A program made the translations under genes and the position numbers. A stretch of DNA of 64,000 nt from Craterostigma plantagineum (Eukaryota; Streptophyta; Magnoliopsida; Lamiales; Linderniaceae): NCBI GenBank assembly GCA_027422505.1, contig JAPQWV010000496.1, forward strand, positions 398,001-462,000, read 5' to 3'. The notes under the pieces were generated by a model. It ran no database searches, had not been told where the DNA came from, and saw only the letters and a list, made by a program, of their open reading frames with translations. Below, one piece after another: positions 33,178 to 44,979 of the stretch. How positions within the stretch are numbered: position 1 is the first letter of the stretch; each line of letters begins with the position of its first letter.

Positions 33178-33690
33178 CATTATGTAATTACTATTCTTAA
33201 AGTACGTATAGAATATAATCCTCCCTCAATTGGAATATTAAAATGACATCGAGATATATACCCTTGACATAATTTACGCAAAAAATACTTCAGTAACTTT
33301 GTTTGTTGCAAAATTAACGCAATATTTTAACATGATTGAAAGATTTGTTAAATCGGATCAGACTCGCCGGTTCGGACCGGTCCAAAATCTTGTTCGGTCC
33401 GGTCCGACCCAATAGTTTAAGTAAAAATAATAATGTGAAAAGAAAAAGTAAAGTTAAATGGACTTAGAAGTAATCTAATGGGCTGAAAACATTTCGGCCC
33501 AAACCTTGATTTTTTTAGTTTTATGACAAAATATAGCGCAAATTCTTTTATTATTTTAACTTTATTTAAAAGAAGAAAAAAATATTTATTAAAGGCGTTA
33601 CAACAATCTTCCGGGCCATGTTCATTATTCTTTACTAAAAAATGAAAAATAGTTATTGTAGCAATTTTAATATTTTTTTTTCAATGCACA
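33178..33690. other. Intergenic sequence
   Basis: AT-rich. It contains a small CCGGTTCGGACCGGTCC palindromic patch near 33368-33410. No gene was recognised. Confidence 0.5.
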
Positions 33691-33876
33691 GGTCTTATTC
33701 CGGTTTTCTTGGATTTCTTATTCCAGTTAAACCACTTAAACCATTAAAATTTTTTGGTCATATTTAAAAAACTCGATTTCAGACCTGCATATTCAAAAAA
33801 CTCGATTTTCGGTACGAGTTCAATAATTATCTGCTGCAACTCCGTTGGAGGTATCGCTCACAACTGAGCAGAAATT

Positions 33877-36800
33877 ATGGCGGCGAAGTTTGATATCGAA
33901 AAGTTCAACGGGAGAAATTTCTCATTGTGGAAATTAAAGATAAAGGCGATCTTGCGAAAGGATGGCTGTCTGGAGGCTATCGATGGAAAACCAGCTACAG
34001 TGACAGACGACAAAAAATGGAACGAGATGGACGGGAGCGCTGTCGCAAATATCCATCTGGCACTAGCAGATGAGATATTGTCCGGCGTTGAAGAAAAGAA
34101 AACGGCAAAGGAGATTTGGGACCATCTAACAAATCTGTACGAGCCGACGTCGTTACACAACAAAATTTTCTTGAAGAGAAAATTGTTGAGAATGTCTGAA
34201 TCTACTTCGATGACGGAGCATCTCAACGTCTTGAATACTCTGATTTCCCAACTAACATCGTTGGGGTATAAAATGGAGGATAAAGAACGTGCAAAAATTC
34301 AACTTCAGAGTCTGTCTGATTCGTATGATCAACTCATCATCAAATTGACGAACAACGCGAAAGTTCTGGTCTTCAATAACATTGCAAGTGTTATTCTTGA
34401 AGAAGAAAATCGACGAACGAACAAGGAGGACCAGCAAGCAGGCTCGCAGCAGGTCGAAGCTTTGACGGTGATAAGAGGGAGATCAACGGAATGTGGTTCA
34501 ACTGGGAGTCACATTCAAGGCAGGGGAAATCAAGAACTAAGAAGAAGGATATGAAATGCTACCACTGTGGAAAGAAGGGTCACTTGAAGAAGGATTGTTG
34601 GAGCCTGAAGAATTCCAATCCTCAAGGAAATCCGGCAAACACGTCAGGTGGAGACGTATTGTGTAGCGAAGCAGCTATCTCAACGGAGAGCAGAAAGGTG
34701 TACGACGAGATATGACTTCTTGACTCGGGCGCAACTTATCATATGACCTCTCGAAGAGACTGGTTCAACCACTACGAACCTATCTTAGGAGGATCTGTGT
34801 ACAGTTGCGAAGATAATGCCTTAAAGATCATAGGCGTTGGAACCGTGAGGTTGAAGTTGCACGACGGTACAGTTCGCACTATTCAAGGAGTGCGGCATGT
34901 GGAAGGCCTAAAGAAGAATTTATTATCTGTGGGACAGCTTGATGGTCTTGACTATGAAATCAAAGTCCGGGAAGGAATAATGAAAATATTCCGGGAAGCA
35001 CTTGTAGTCATGAAAGGTAAAAAGGTTGCTGCAAATTTGTATATACTGTTGGGAGAGACGGTGCAAGAAGGGAAAGCGTCTATAGCTTCAGAAAACTCAA
35101 CCGAAAGATCTACTACGCTGTGGCATCAGAAGCTGGGGCACATGTCAGAACAAGGAATGAAAATTCTTGCGGGCCAAAATCTACTTCCGGGTCTCACGAA
35201 GGTGTCACTACCGTTCTGTGAGCATTGCGTAGCAAACAAGCAGCATCGACTACAATTCAACACATCAAAATCTAGAAGCAACAATATTCTAGAATTGGTT
35301 CACTCGGATGTATGGCAGTCACCGGTTTCATCTCGAGGAGGAGGGAAGTACTTCGTGTCTTTCATCGACGATTACTTCAGGAGATGTTGGGTGTATATCA
35401 TCAAGAGTAAGGGAGATGTGTTTGCAACCTTCAAGAATTTCAAGGCTCGGGTCGAACTTGATACAAGAAAGAAGATCAAGTGTTTGAGGACGGATAATGT
35501 AGGAGAATATACTAGCAAGGAATTTGATAGCTTTTGCGAAAGAGAAGGCATCAAAAGGCACTTCACTACGGCGTATACTCCACAACAAAATGGAGTGGCA
35601 GAGCGGATGAACAGGACTCTGTTGGAAAGGACAAGAGCCATGTTGGGAGCTGCATGTCTGGATAAATCATACTGGGCAGAAGCAGTCAACATCGCATGCT
35701 ACGTGATCAATCGATCGCCTTCAATGGCAATTGATTAGAAGACGCCGATGGAGATGTGGACCGGGAAGCCATCGGATTATTCCAAACTCCATGTATTTGG
35801 AAGTCCTGTGTACGTGATGTACAATGCCCAAGAAACTACGAAGCTGGATCTGAAGTCCAGGAAGTGTTTGTTCTTGGGGTATCGCCTGTGGGATCCCACT
35901 GCCCATAAGGTTGTTATCAGCAGGGATGTTATCTTCTTAGAAGATAAACTAATCGAAGAAAATGATAGCACTACAAAGGAAAGCCCGGAAACTACGGCGA
36001 TTCAGGTGAAAGGGAAATCTATCGAACAAGATTATTCTGAAGCGGCACCGGAGCACGAGGATGGGCCAAGCGAATCTTCAGAGCCAGAACTTAGAAGGGG
36101 CACACGCAAAAGAGCCGCACCATCCTGGCATGAAGATTACGACATGGACAGCAACGTTGCATACTGTCTTCTAACTGATGACGGAGAGCCATCAACTCTT
36201 CAAGAAGCACTGAACAGTTCAGATGCAGATCAGTGGTTTGCGGCAATGCAAGAAGAAATGGAAGCTCTACAGAAAAATAAGACTTGGGAGCTGGTGCCAT
36301 TACCGAAGGGAAGAAAGGCAATCGGCACTAAATGGATCTTTAAGATCAAGCGGAACAGCGACGATCAAGTAGAGAGGTTTCATGCACTCAGAAGGAAAGC
36401 ATTGACTTCAATGAGATATTCTCACTGGTGGTTCGACTGACGACTGTTCGGGTACTCCTGGCGATGTGTGCTACATTCGACCTACATCTAGAGCAACTAG
36501 ATGTGAAGACGGCTTTTCTTCATGGAGATCTTGAAGAAGAGATTTATATGCTCCAACCGGAAGGTTTTAAAGACAAAAAAAAAACGGAACTTGGTTTGCA
36601 GGTTGAACAAATCTCTATATGGTCTCAAACAGGCGTCGAGGTGTTGGTATAAGAGATTTGATTCCTTCATCATGAGCCATGGATACAACAGATTAAATGC
36701 AGACCCTTGTGCATATTTCAAGAGGTTTGGTGAAAATGATTTTATCATATTGCTGTTGTATGTTGACGAAATGTTGGTAGCAGGCCCCAACATAGATCGT

Positions 36801-37709
36801 GTTGAAGAACTCAAGGCAAGTTGGCTAGGGAATTTGAAATGAAGGACTTGGGACCAGCAAACAAGATTATGGGATGCAAATTTACCGAGACAGAAATAAC
36901 ATGAAGATTTGGCTTTCGCAGAAGAATTATCTGAGGAAGGTCTTGCGACGCTTCAATATGCAAGATCGTAAGCCAATTTCTACCCCACTTCTTGTTAATT
37001 TCAAATTATCCTCAAGTATGAGTCCTAGCAGTGAAGAAGGGAGGATGGAGATGTTTCGAGTACCGTATGCATCAGCGGTGGGAAGTCTTATGTTCGCGAT
37101 GATTTGTACAAGACCAGACATTGCACGCAGTGGGAGTAGTGAGTCGGTACAAGGCGAATCCGGGCAAAGAACATTGGAGCACGGTGAAGAGGATCCTACG
37201 ATATATGAGGAACCTCAGATATTGCATTATGTTACGGAGGAGCAGACTTTACTGTCAGAGGGTACGTTGACTCTGATTATGCAGGTGATCTTGACAAGAG
37301 CAAATCTACCACAGGATATGTGTTCACTCTTACTGGCGGAGCCGTAAGCTGGGTATCGAAGCTTCAGTCTGTTGTCGCGACGTCAACAAATGAAGCAGAA
37401 TACGTTGCAGCTACGCAGGCAAGTAAAGAGGCGGTATGGTTGAAAATGATCATGGAGGAACTGGGGCACGAACAGAAGAATATTCCTCTGTTCTGTGACA
37501 GTCAGAGTGCCTTGCATCTTGCAAGGAATCCAGCTTTTCATTCCAGGTCAAAGCACATACGAGTCCTCGTTCGAGAGAAAGTGGAAGAGGGCACGGTAGA
37601 TATGCAGAAAATTCATACGAAAGATAACCTAGCAGATTTTTTGACGAAGGCGGTCAACACTGACAAGTTCGTTTGGTGTCGTTCCTCGAATGGTCTAGCG
37701 GAGACGTAA
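33877..37709 (+). pseudogene. TNT1-like gag-pol with stops and frameshifts
   Basis: Gag (33877-34554) has MAAKFDIEKFNGRNFSLWK and DEILSGVEEKKTAKEIWDHL. The CCHC knuckle CYHCGKKGHLKKDC follows in another frame (34557-34600). Protease LDSGATYHMT (about 34720) is preceded by TGA in place of the usual Trp codon. Integrase includes LWHQKLGHMSEQG, HSDVWQSPV, LRTDNVGEY and YTPQQNGVAERMNR, then a TAG at 35736. Reverse transcriptase shows GTKWIFKIKRNSDDQVERF, a short deletion, then DVKTAFLHGDLEEEIYMLQP and YVDEMLVAG, where the catalytic YVDD has become YVDE. RNase H runs to 37709. At least five breaks make it inactive. Confidence 0.9.
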
Positions 37710-37784
37710 TCAACATGAATGGCAAGGGAGAAAGAGTGGTGTGAAGATCCGATTGATCCTCAATCAAATCTTCAAGTGGGAAAT

Positions 37785-38242
37785 TATCGACATAACGTGG
37801 CTTGGAAAAGTCAAAGAAAGAAAAAAAATACAAATTGTTTTTGTCTTCTTCAACTTTCCCATGGGCGCCGTAGTCAAGGTGTGCAACATTTTCATATGTT
37901 CACATCCATTTTGCTTGGGGCATTTGCCTATAAAAAGGAACGAGCGAACACTCCTAATGCATCCCACAGAAGAAATAAAAGAGAGATGGAGAGAAAATAA
38001 ATAGAGAGTTTGTCGGGTATTTTCTCCGATTATAAAGAGAGAAATTGAGGGTTTTCTCCTTTGTAGTACGAGATATTGTAACTCCTATATTTTTCCTCTA
38101 TAGTGGATTCTTCTTCCTTGCCCGTGGTTTTTACCCCGATTTATTTGTGGGTTTTCCACGTTAAATCTCGGTGTCCACATTTTATCTTTAATTCAAATAC
38201 TAGCCGCAATATTATTCGGCCGGGTCCGCTGCCACGCCAACA
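37785..38242 (+). repeat. Copia LTR (about 458 bp)
   Basis: Follows the purine tract CAAGTGGGAAAT and ends GCCACGCCAACA. The expected start TGT appears as TAT (TATCGACATAACGTGG), probably a mutation. A TATA box (CTATAAAAAGG, about 37929) lies inside. Confidence 0.7.
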
Positions 38243-38400
38243 ATTGGTATCAGAGCCTAGCTTGAGTTTTATATATCTATTTATCGTATGCTCTGTGGTT
38301 GCCACTAACGTGGAAATGCACATCAGTAAACCTAAAACCACTAAAACTTTTCGGTCATATTAAAACACTCGGTTTCGGACCCTTTGTTCGAATCCTTAAA
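38243..38400 (+). other. Primer-binding site and leader after the 3' LTR
   Basis: TGGTATCAGAGC at 38245-38256 is the standard copia primer-binding site complementary to initiator tRNA-Met. It is placed 2 bases after the LTR end, and about 150 bases of leader homologous to 33700-33800 follow. A binding site belongs downstream of a 5' LTR, so this LTR also served, or serves, as the 5' LTR of a second unit that is truncated. Confidence 0.8.
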
Positions 38401-39360
38401 TAATACTTTGCCGAGGAATATCACTCTTACCGTTGGTGGGACATTGTTAGGGTATCTGCAACGTAACTTCATTCTTAGCGTTGGACTCTATATTTGACGT
38501 TAAAAGATCTTCAATGGAACCTTAAACGTCACGCCATCCATCCGAGATCTACAGTGACACGCTATGTTTAGCGGACCACTTGTCACACGCCAAAGCCAAG
38601 CTTATCTCTCTTTTTTTATTTTTCTGTTTATTTTGGATTTGATTATTTGTAACATATATCGTATATTATGATTTCCGAGAAAATTTAAGCTTGAGGTTAG
38701 GATTGAATGGTCGAGTTGAAGAAGACGATTGACAGAGAATTGGGTGCAATATAAATTGCAAAAAATGTCCATTATCTAATATAACTAACATTATTGTTTA
38801 TCATGTATAATTTATATGATTTTTTTAATTAAAGAGAAAATAATCAGAATATGCGGCACATAATAATTGATTCAACGTCTTGTTATATTTTTAGTGTAGC
38901 TTTCTACTAATTTGTTTAATTAGGTAATAATCTGGTCTGATAAGAAATTAATCTTATCATATTATAACTTTCGTATAATTTAACCACCTCATTTGTTAAT
39001 AATTATTAACATACTAGAAAACTACACAAACATTATGGATTACGTGTACAATTTTTTTTCTTTAATACTACTCCATGTAAATGATTTTTTTATGAAATAT
39101 TTATAAAGAAATGAAGACAATATTAAAATATAGTTGCAATAAAATTGATATAACATAGGTAGAATATTAGTTTTTAGATGAGGATATAGAGGGTATGGTT
39201 AGAGTTCTAAGCACGGTTCAAACTGTATATACAGAGATTTTTCACTAATAGCAATTATTAGTACAAAGAGGAAATGGTTTGGACATGAAATAATTGGCCT
39301 TCAAGAAAAATATAGAATATTAGAAGTCATTACAAATATTAAAAAAGAAAAAAAGCATCC
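38401..39360. other. AT-rich intergenic sequence
   Basis: No gene was recognised. A less AT-rich patch at 38455-38600 (GTATCTGCAACGTAAC and similar) might be a MITE end, but no partner end was found. Confidence 0.45.
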
Positions 39361-39442
39361 TTATTTGAAAGCACACAAACTACGATTTCAACAGCCAGGC
39401 GAAAATAGCATCATCAAAACGTCTAAGCAGAAGAAAATCAAA

Positions 39443-40048
39443 TCAACTGCAGTGCACCACCGTTATATTATACTGAAAGAAGGCAAAACCAGTCGAGCTG
39501 CTCGTGGACACGGTCCTAACATCAACATACCCACGACCCATCAGGAAATAACCCGACCCGCCCACCACCGCCAGCTGCCTCTTCCGTCTGAGATACGGGT
39601 TCCGACCCGCCAGATTCAGAACGCTGCCGTTGTAGGAGCCCGCCGTGAACACAATATCGAAAGACATGTGTATGCTCGTCTCTTCCAAGGCCGAGTAGGC
39701 GAAAATACCCTGAGCCCGGCCGAGGATTTTGGATCTGGGCGTCGGCCCCGCCCTGACGGGGTCGTCGAGCACGTTCACGGCGCTGAATAAAGTGGGTGAG
39801 GTCGAAGTGGTCGCGGCAGAGGCGACCTGTACGATCGACGGCCTAGGGCCCCTCGTTATGTCCTGAACGTAGACTTGGAATTTGGTGGTCCTCTGCCGTG
39901 GGATGGGAAGGAGAAGGCTTCTTCCGTCATCTTCGTCGCTGTGAACGGCGAGCAGTGGGAGTACTGTGAAGGAGAGGAGAACTGTTAAGAGGAGGAGGAG
40001 GGTAATGTTACTACTACTAGGTTGCTGCTTATTATTGGCCATGGACAT
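39443..40048 (-). CDS. Dirigent protein
   Basis: A single exon of 201 residues. An N-terminal hydrophobic segment (about 16-35) looks like a signal peptide, so the protein is probably secreted to the cell wall. The dirigent domain runs from about 56 to 200 with the family landmarks VLDDPV (93-98), GRAQG (110-114), FTAGSYNGSVLNLAGRNP (134-151), VVGGSG (161-166) and a final FFQYNITVVH strand. NGS at 140 and NIT at 194 are possible glycosylation sites. Dirigent proteins steer the stereochemistry of phenoxy-radical coupling in lignan or related pathways, or help place lignin. The exact substrate cannot be told from sequence. A second in-frame ATG at codon 3 has a good plant context. The gene is intact and flanked by transposon remnants. 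Confidence 0.95.
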   Translation of the reverse strand: MSMANNKQQPSSSNITLLLLLTVLLSFTVLPLLAVHSDEDDGRSLLLPIPRQRTTKFQVYVQDITRGPRPSIVQVASAATTSTSPTLFSAVNVLDDPVRAGPTPRSKILGRAQGIFAYSALEETSIHMSFDIVFTAGSYNGSVLNLAGRNPYLRRKRQLAVVGGSGYFLMGRGYVDVRTVSTSSSTGFAFFQYNITVVHCS

Positions 40049-40085
40049 TGATCGATTTGATTATATGGTCTTGGTCTGTGGAATG

Positions 40086-40100
40086 TTGGCTTTACTTATA
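40086..40100 (-). promoter_or_regulatory. Possible TATA box of the dirigent gene
   Basis: On the minus strand CTCTATAAGTAAAG lies about 40-50 bases upstream of the ATG at 40048. The position suits a TATA box with a short 5' untranslated region. This is inferred from position and composition only. Confidence 0.45.
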
Positions 40101-40501
40101 GAGTTTAGCTTGTAAAATAATTGTGATGCGTCGATCGTTTGTTTGCATTTTCCACGTTATAATTGTGATGATGGCTGTTCATTGCTACGATAAAACCCCG
40201 GCAAAAACGTTGGATTAAATGGGGTCCATTGCACCAAACTCCATTGTTTGTTATTAAGTTAAGTGCTTTGGATGCTAGTGACAATGATTAAAAACCCCAT
40301 ATGGGGCTAACTAATATCGTGTACGAATGATTAAGCGGTGATGCCTCTATTACATTTTGTGAATAATCTTGGAAGTCTTGGAAATTTTGGAATAGGATTG
40401 TTATGTTGATGTTAACATTAAACCCCGAATTTTTTTTCTTTATTACGCAAAAGGTATTATTATGCTCATGCAAAATCGATCAACGGATTGAAAAACGGTA
40501 A

Positions 40502-41127
40502 TGAGAGGTGTTCAAACGGTTTGAAAAACCGTAACCGAACCGGCGGTCAACGGTTCGGTTAAGCATTTCTATAACTGTAAACCGGCGGTTTAACCGGAAT
40601 CAACGTTTTTAAGTTTACTTTTCTTATTAAGAGGTAACCAACATAAATTTACTAACCATCGGTTTTTTCTTATTTCTTTGTTGTTCTATTCAATGGTAAC
40701 ATTGACCCTTATATTAAAGGACTTAAAGATCGAGCGATAAAGTTAAGCATTAGAAGGAGATCTTTACGACGAGTGTTCTTCGAATATTATAGAAGTGAAG
40801 AATTATTAGACGAGTATTTTTTATTAAGGTATAATTATCTATTTCAAATAGTGACGTTGTATTTTTTTTTTATATAAATTTCTAAGTTCCAATAATTTTT
40901 TTTAGTGTTACTAAAATTTTCATTTATTTCAAATTTTTACACGAAAAAAATTATATATAAAAGAAAATTTTGAACCGTAAACCGGTGGTTTCAAACCCTA
41001 ACCGTAACTGGCTGGGCGGTTCGTAACCGTAACCGTGATTACCGCGGTTCGGTTACGATTAGAGATTTTTACTAACTGTAAACCGGCAGTTTATAACCGT
41101 GAACCGTAATTGGATGAACACGTCTAG
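40502..41127. mobile_element. Probable hAT-type MITE with AACCGGCGGTT subterminal repeats
   Basis: The left end (GAGAGGTGTTCAAACGGTTT) and the right end on the other strand (TAGACGTGTTCATCCAATTA) form an imperfect inverted pair of the TAGRGGTGTTCA type common in plant hAT elements. Both subterminal regions are dense in AACCGT, ACCGGCGGTT and CGGTTCGGTT, and the middle is AT-rich. A clear 8-bp target duplication could not be shown. No protein is encoded. Confidence 0.55.
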
Positions 41128-41783
41128 TCGTAATATTCCAAAATTTCGGCCAGGTTCTACTGCGAATCGAATTTGAACATTATTGTCAATCAACTATGGG
41201 ACGATACAACATCACCGGGCATATCAGTGACAGTGTGTTTGGATCAAGAAAAAGTGTGGAAAAGAAAACTAAAGAGAAATTTCCACTAATTTTTCCTCAC
41301 CATTTGGTGAAAAATAATAGTTTTCCATGATTTTTGCTCTAAACTTAACTTAAGCTTTATTTTCTTTATTTTCCTAATCAATTTCTCTAATCAACCAAAT
41401 AGAAAATTAATCCTTTTCCATTTTTTCTTTTCTCAATAAATTCCGTAAACCAGATACACCATAATGGAACCTATGAAAGTGATTAGATACATATTAGAAT
41501 TTTAGCAAAATCCTTATGTTGGTTCATATACAAGGAAAAAGCATTTGACGGAATTGACAAACAATGAGATTCATTAGGTTTTCTGCTTCAAGCACAAAAA
41601 ATGCAGAAGTTTATTCGCTGCAGCGAACACACGTTTTACAAGCAAAAAAACGAGGTTTTATCATATTATATATTCAGACAGGGATAGATAAGATAGCAAG
41701 CAATAGTAAGTTCACACCGACTGAAGCAGTAAAAACAAGCATAAAGAAAAAGAGTTTGTCGTCTCTTTTTCTTTTCTTAGTAG
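41128..41783. other. Intergenic / 3' flank of the Pin1-like gene
   Basis: AT-rich; it probably includes the 3' untranslated region of the minus-strand gene. Nothing else was recognised. Confidence 0.45.
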
Positions 41784-42846
41784 TTAGATCAGCAAAATCA
41801 AGCTGTTCTCTTGATAATGTGAACCGCTGTCCGTCTCAATAATATCGCTGATTTCGCCAACCTTGAGACCATATGTCGCATCTTCAAATGGTTTCTGCAT
41901 CTGTCCACGACCAAAACCACCTGAACCAAGAAAACAATATAAGATATGTTTTTGCACTCACATACACACAAAGAGATATTTAAACATAGATATAATCGGA
42001 TGCAGCTAAGCTAACCCCTTAAAGGGCGGCCGCCTTTGGGTATTACTTGTGCAGTTGTTATAACCAATATCGAATTTTTAGATTATCAAAGTTGCTACAC
42101 CCCGCAATATCATAGAGACAAAATCAAGAAGCTGGACTGAGTAGAATCTATACTCTACTGCTACGAAAATGGCTCACGGCTTTAGCATCAAAGTAGATGA
42201 TGATTTAGCATGAGACTTTCATCCAGCAATGACTCGAGATTAAACATGTGTCTTATAGAAAAATGACTATCGCCAGAATGACAAACTGTAATCTGCTCGA
42301 AGGGCAGAATTTTCAACAGGTTATCACGGAGCATCATAGATAGCTCTTAAAATGTTTTCGAAAGGTTTTGAGAGTGACCCAATCAATCAATCGAATGCGT
42401 TATTGGGAAAAATCAGAGAGTAACACACTGAGAATCTAGTTTCGATATTCAGTCATCAATGAGAGATCCAAATCACAAAGGAGCAGTGTAAACTACTATA
42501 ATGCAATCACAGAGCACACTTTGCCCTAGATTATTAACTAGGGTCGATCAACGACAATCAGAACAGACAAAATGATAAAACCCTAGAAGTAATCCGATTA
42601 CAAAAATTCACACTTCGTACCAAGATCGCCGCCTCGCTTGGCCGAGCTGCAATCAGAGAACCTCGAAGCAACGTCTTCGAACCTGGATTTTCCGGAGAGG
42701 ATGTCGTCGCGGATAGAACGGAGCTGAGCGGCAGCATCGTCCTTAGAGGTGGCTGAGATGCGGCTGCCGTCGGGATCCCTCCACGATGACTTCCGGCGAG
42801 ATCCCTCGTGCTTTTGAGATGCCCTAACCTGCTCCCCAGACGACAT
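41784..42846 (-). pseudogene. PIN1: Pin1-type peptidyl-prolyl isomerase lacking active-site histidines
   Basis: Two exons, 42846-42621 and 41920-41784, joined by GT-AG, give a parvulin of about 120 residues like plant single-domain Pin1. Recognisable parts are GSRRKSSW (basic phosphate-binding loop), SDCSSAKRGGDLG with the active-site Cys, and [20 protein letters not shown]. After VRAS the usual HILIK is reduced to QK (9 bases lost), removing the first active-site His. Two bases missing after TDSG shift the frame, so the usual VHIIKRTA end becomes a novel tail stopping at TAA 41784-41786, and the second histidine is lost. The working family isomerises phospho-Ser/Thr-Pro bonds. With its intron kept, this is a gene or duplicated copy rather than a processed pseudogene. 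It could be a dead duplicate, or the changes could be assembly errors. Confidence 0.8.
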
Positions 42847-43106
42847 TTTCTTGGCAGTGAAATCAGCTTTGGTAGGAGTGAGTGGCGAGTGAAATAAGAA
42901 GATTCAAGTCCCTTTATCAGTATTGTATTTCTACTGCGAGTTGTGAAATCTGTGATGATGGAATGGAAGGAAAGAAAGGTTAGCGTGAGGATAAAGCTAC
43001 GTTGTATTAGATTGAAACTGTGATGAACACTACAGACCGAGTTAAGCCCAATCCAACAGCATTTGGGTGCAGGCGTCACTCATCAATTTTTTTATTTATT
43101 TTTTCC

Positions 43107-43184
43107 ATATGCTGAAATTTTCGATAATTATTTGCCCGAAAAATGACGACAAAAATAGAAGAGACGAAAAATAATTTTGCATTC
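43107..43184 (-). repeat. Inverted fragment of a copia LTR end
   Basis: The plus strand here (CGATAATTATTTGCCCGAAA, then CGTCATTTT-type sequence in complement) is the reverse complement of the last ~75 bases of the LTR at 44475-44972. It directly abuts the reverse-transcriptase fragment at 43187. Confidence 0.8.
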
Positions 43185-43186
43185 GT

Positions 43187-44972
43187 TGCCATGTATGATT
43201 TGGAGTTGGAACTGCTCGACGTCAAGACGGCGTTCTTACATGGTGATTTAGATGAACAGATTTATATCATGCAACCCGAATGCTTCATAGTTGAAGGTAA
43301 AGAAGACCAAGTTTGTTTGTTGAAGAAATCCTTATACGGAATAAAGCAGTCTCCAAGACTGGGTATAAACGATACGATTCTTTCATGTTGGGTCATGGTT
43401 TCTCCAGGAGCAAGTATGATAGTTGTGTTTACTTCCGGAAGTTAAATGACAGTTCGTTCATTTATTTATTGTTATATGTTGATGACATGCTCATTGTGGC
43501 TAAGAATCTTGCAGAAATTCACCAGTTGAAGGCCTTGAACGGTGAATTTGAAATGAAGGATTTAGGAGCAGTTAAGAAGATTATTGGTATGGAGATTAGA
43601 CGTGATAGAGGAGCTGTAAGTTACACCTGACCCAGGAAAGTTACCTCAAGAAGATTTTGGAGATATTTGGCATGAGCGATGTCAAACCAGTCAGCACTCC
43701 TCTTGCTAGCCATTTTAGGCTAAGCGCTGCTCAGCCACCATCAGATGAGGAAGAAGCGTACATGGCACGAGTTCCTTACTCGCGTGCAGTCGGCAGTATT
43801 ATGTATGGTATGTGCACGTCCTGATATTTCACAGGCTGTTAGTGTTGTTAGCAGGTATATGGCTACTCCAGAAAAAGAACACTGGCAAGCAGTGAAGTGG
43901 ATTCTCAGATACTTGAAGGGTACTCTAAGCTTTTGTTTGGAGTTTGGCAGAAACAGTGATACTCTCGTTGGCTTCGTCGATTCAGACTACACAGGTGATC
44001 TCGATAAACGACGATCTCTTACTGGTTATGTATTCTCTATTGGAGGTTGTGCAGTTAGCTGGAAAGCTACTCTACAGCATGTAGTGGCGTTATCTAGGAA
44101 GCATTATGGTTAACATGGTTATTTAGCGAATTAACTCACAATCAGGGAGTTATTACTATTTTATGTGATAGTCAAAGTGCGATTCATTTGACCAAGTATA
44201 TAACTCACAATCACGAAAGGACTAACCATATTGATGTCAAGTAATTCGTGAGATCATTGCAGATAAGAAGGTATTTATTAAGAAGATCAACACGAAGGAT
44301 AATCATGCAGATATGTTTACGAAGGCTCTTCCAGTTACCAAGTTCAAACATTGCTTGGACTTGATTGGTGTTTTAAAGTTGGTGAACTAACCCATTGGGG
44401 CTAAGTTCGGAGGAAGACAAATGTATTACTAATCATGGTGGAGTAATTTCGAAATCTCGGTCAAGGTGGAGATTTGTGATGTGACCTTGATAATCATCTT
44501 TGACCATTCCAAGTAGAAGCCGTATATGCAGTAAAGGAGGAAAATGCAAGAAAAGGTTTTCTCTTATTTCGGCTGTGCATCGATTGTCAAAAGGTGTGCT
44601 AAATTATTCTTTATATTCACATGGACAAGCTTGGGAAACATTGCTTATAAATAGCAGAACACCACAACGAAGAAGGAGAAGAAAGCACACCACAGAACAC
44701 CACAGACCACAACACAGATCTCTCTCGTCTCTGATTAATTTCTTTGTAGCTTACTCCTAATATTGTCGTAGCTGCTTTTGTATCACGTCAGTGTACGTGT
44801 CTGTCATCACTCCACATAATAAAGAAGTTCTACCCTCCGGCCCGTAGACGTAGGCCATTCTGACCGAACCACATAAATCTCGTGTTCACTGTCCAAATTT
44901 ATTTTTCGTCTCTTCTATTTTTATCGTCATTTTTCGGGCAAATAATTATCGGGGATTCTGCATATCCTAACA
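43187..44972 (+). mobile_element. 5'-truncated Ty1-copia element with 3' LTR
   Basis: Only the C-terminal half of pol and one LTR remain. Reverse transcriptase motifs DVKTAFLHGDLDEQIYIMQP and YVDDMLIVAKN (about 43470-43502) are followed by RNase H motifs FVDSDYTGDLDKRRSLTGY and DSQSAIHL in shifting frames, to about 44390. The purine-rich AAGGTGGAGAT is followed by an LTR of about 498 bp (44475-44972, TGTGATGTGACC to CATATCCTAACA) with a TATAAATAG box at about 44645. It is related to, but distinct from, the element at 33690-38242. The gene is inactive. Confidence 0.8.
44475..44972 (+). repeat. Copia 3' LTR
   Basis: TG...CA termini, with a promoter-like TATAAATAG upstream of a CA-rich leader. 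Its last ~75 bases recur in inverted orientation at 43107-43184. Confidence 0.7.
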
Positions 44973-44979
44973 GAAATGA

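Larger units (their letters stand above)
33690..38242 (+). mobile_element. Ty1-copia element, 5' LTR missing, 3' LTR present
   Basis: A leader (about 33690-33876), gag-pol (33877-37709) and one LTR (about 37785-38242) are present. No LTR is seen on the left. The leader is homologous to sequence downstream of the LTR (38300-38390, both with ACCACTAAAA/ATTAAAATTT and TCGGTCATAT-type phrases). The left boundary is therefore a truncation or recombination point. Protein similarity suggests the TNT1/Tork group. Confidence 0.75.

Noticed and set aside
39365..39790. Plus-strand 141-residue frame
   Set aside because: It is antisense to the well-supported dirigent gene.
42558..43079. Minus-strand 173-residue frame overlapping the Pin1-like exon
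   Set aside because: It is an alternative frame of the Pin1 exon 1 and its leader; the parvulin frame has clear homology.
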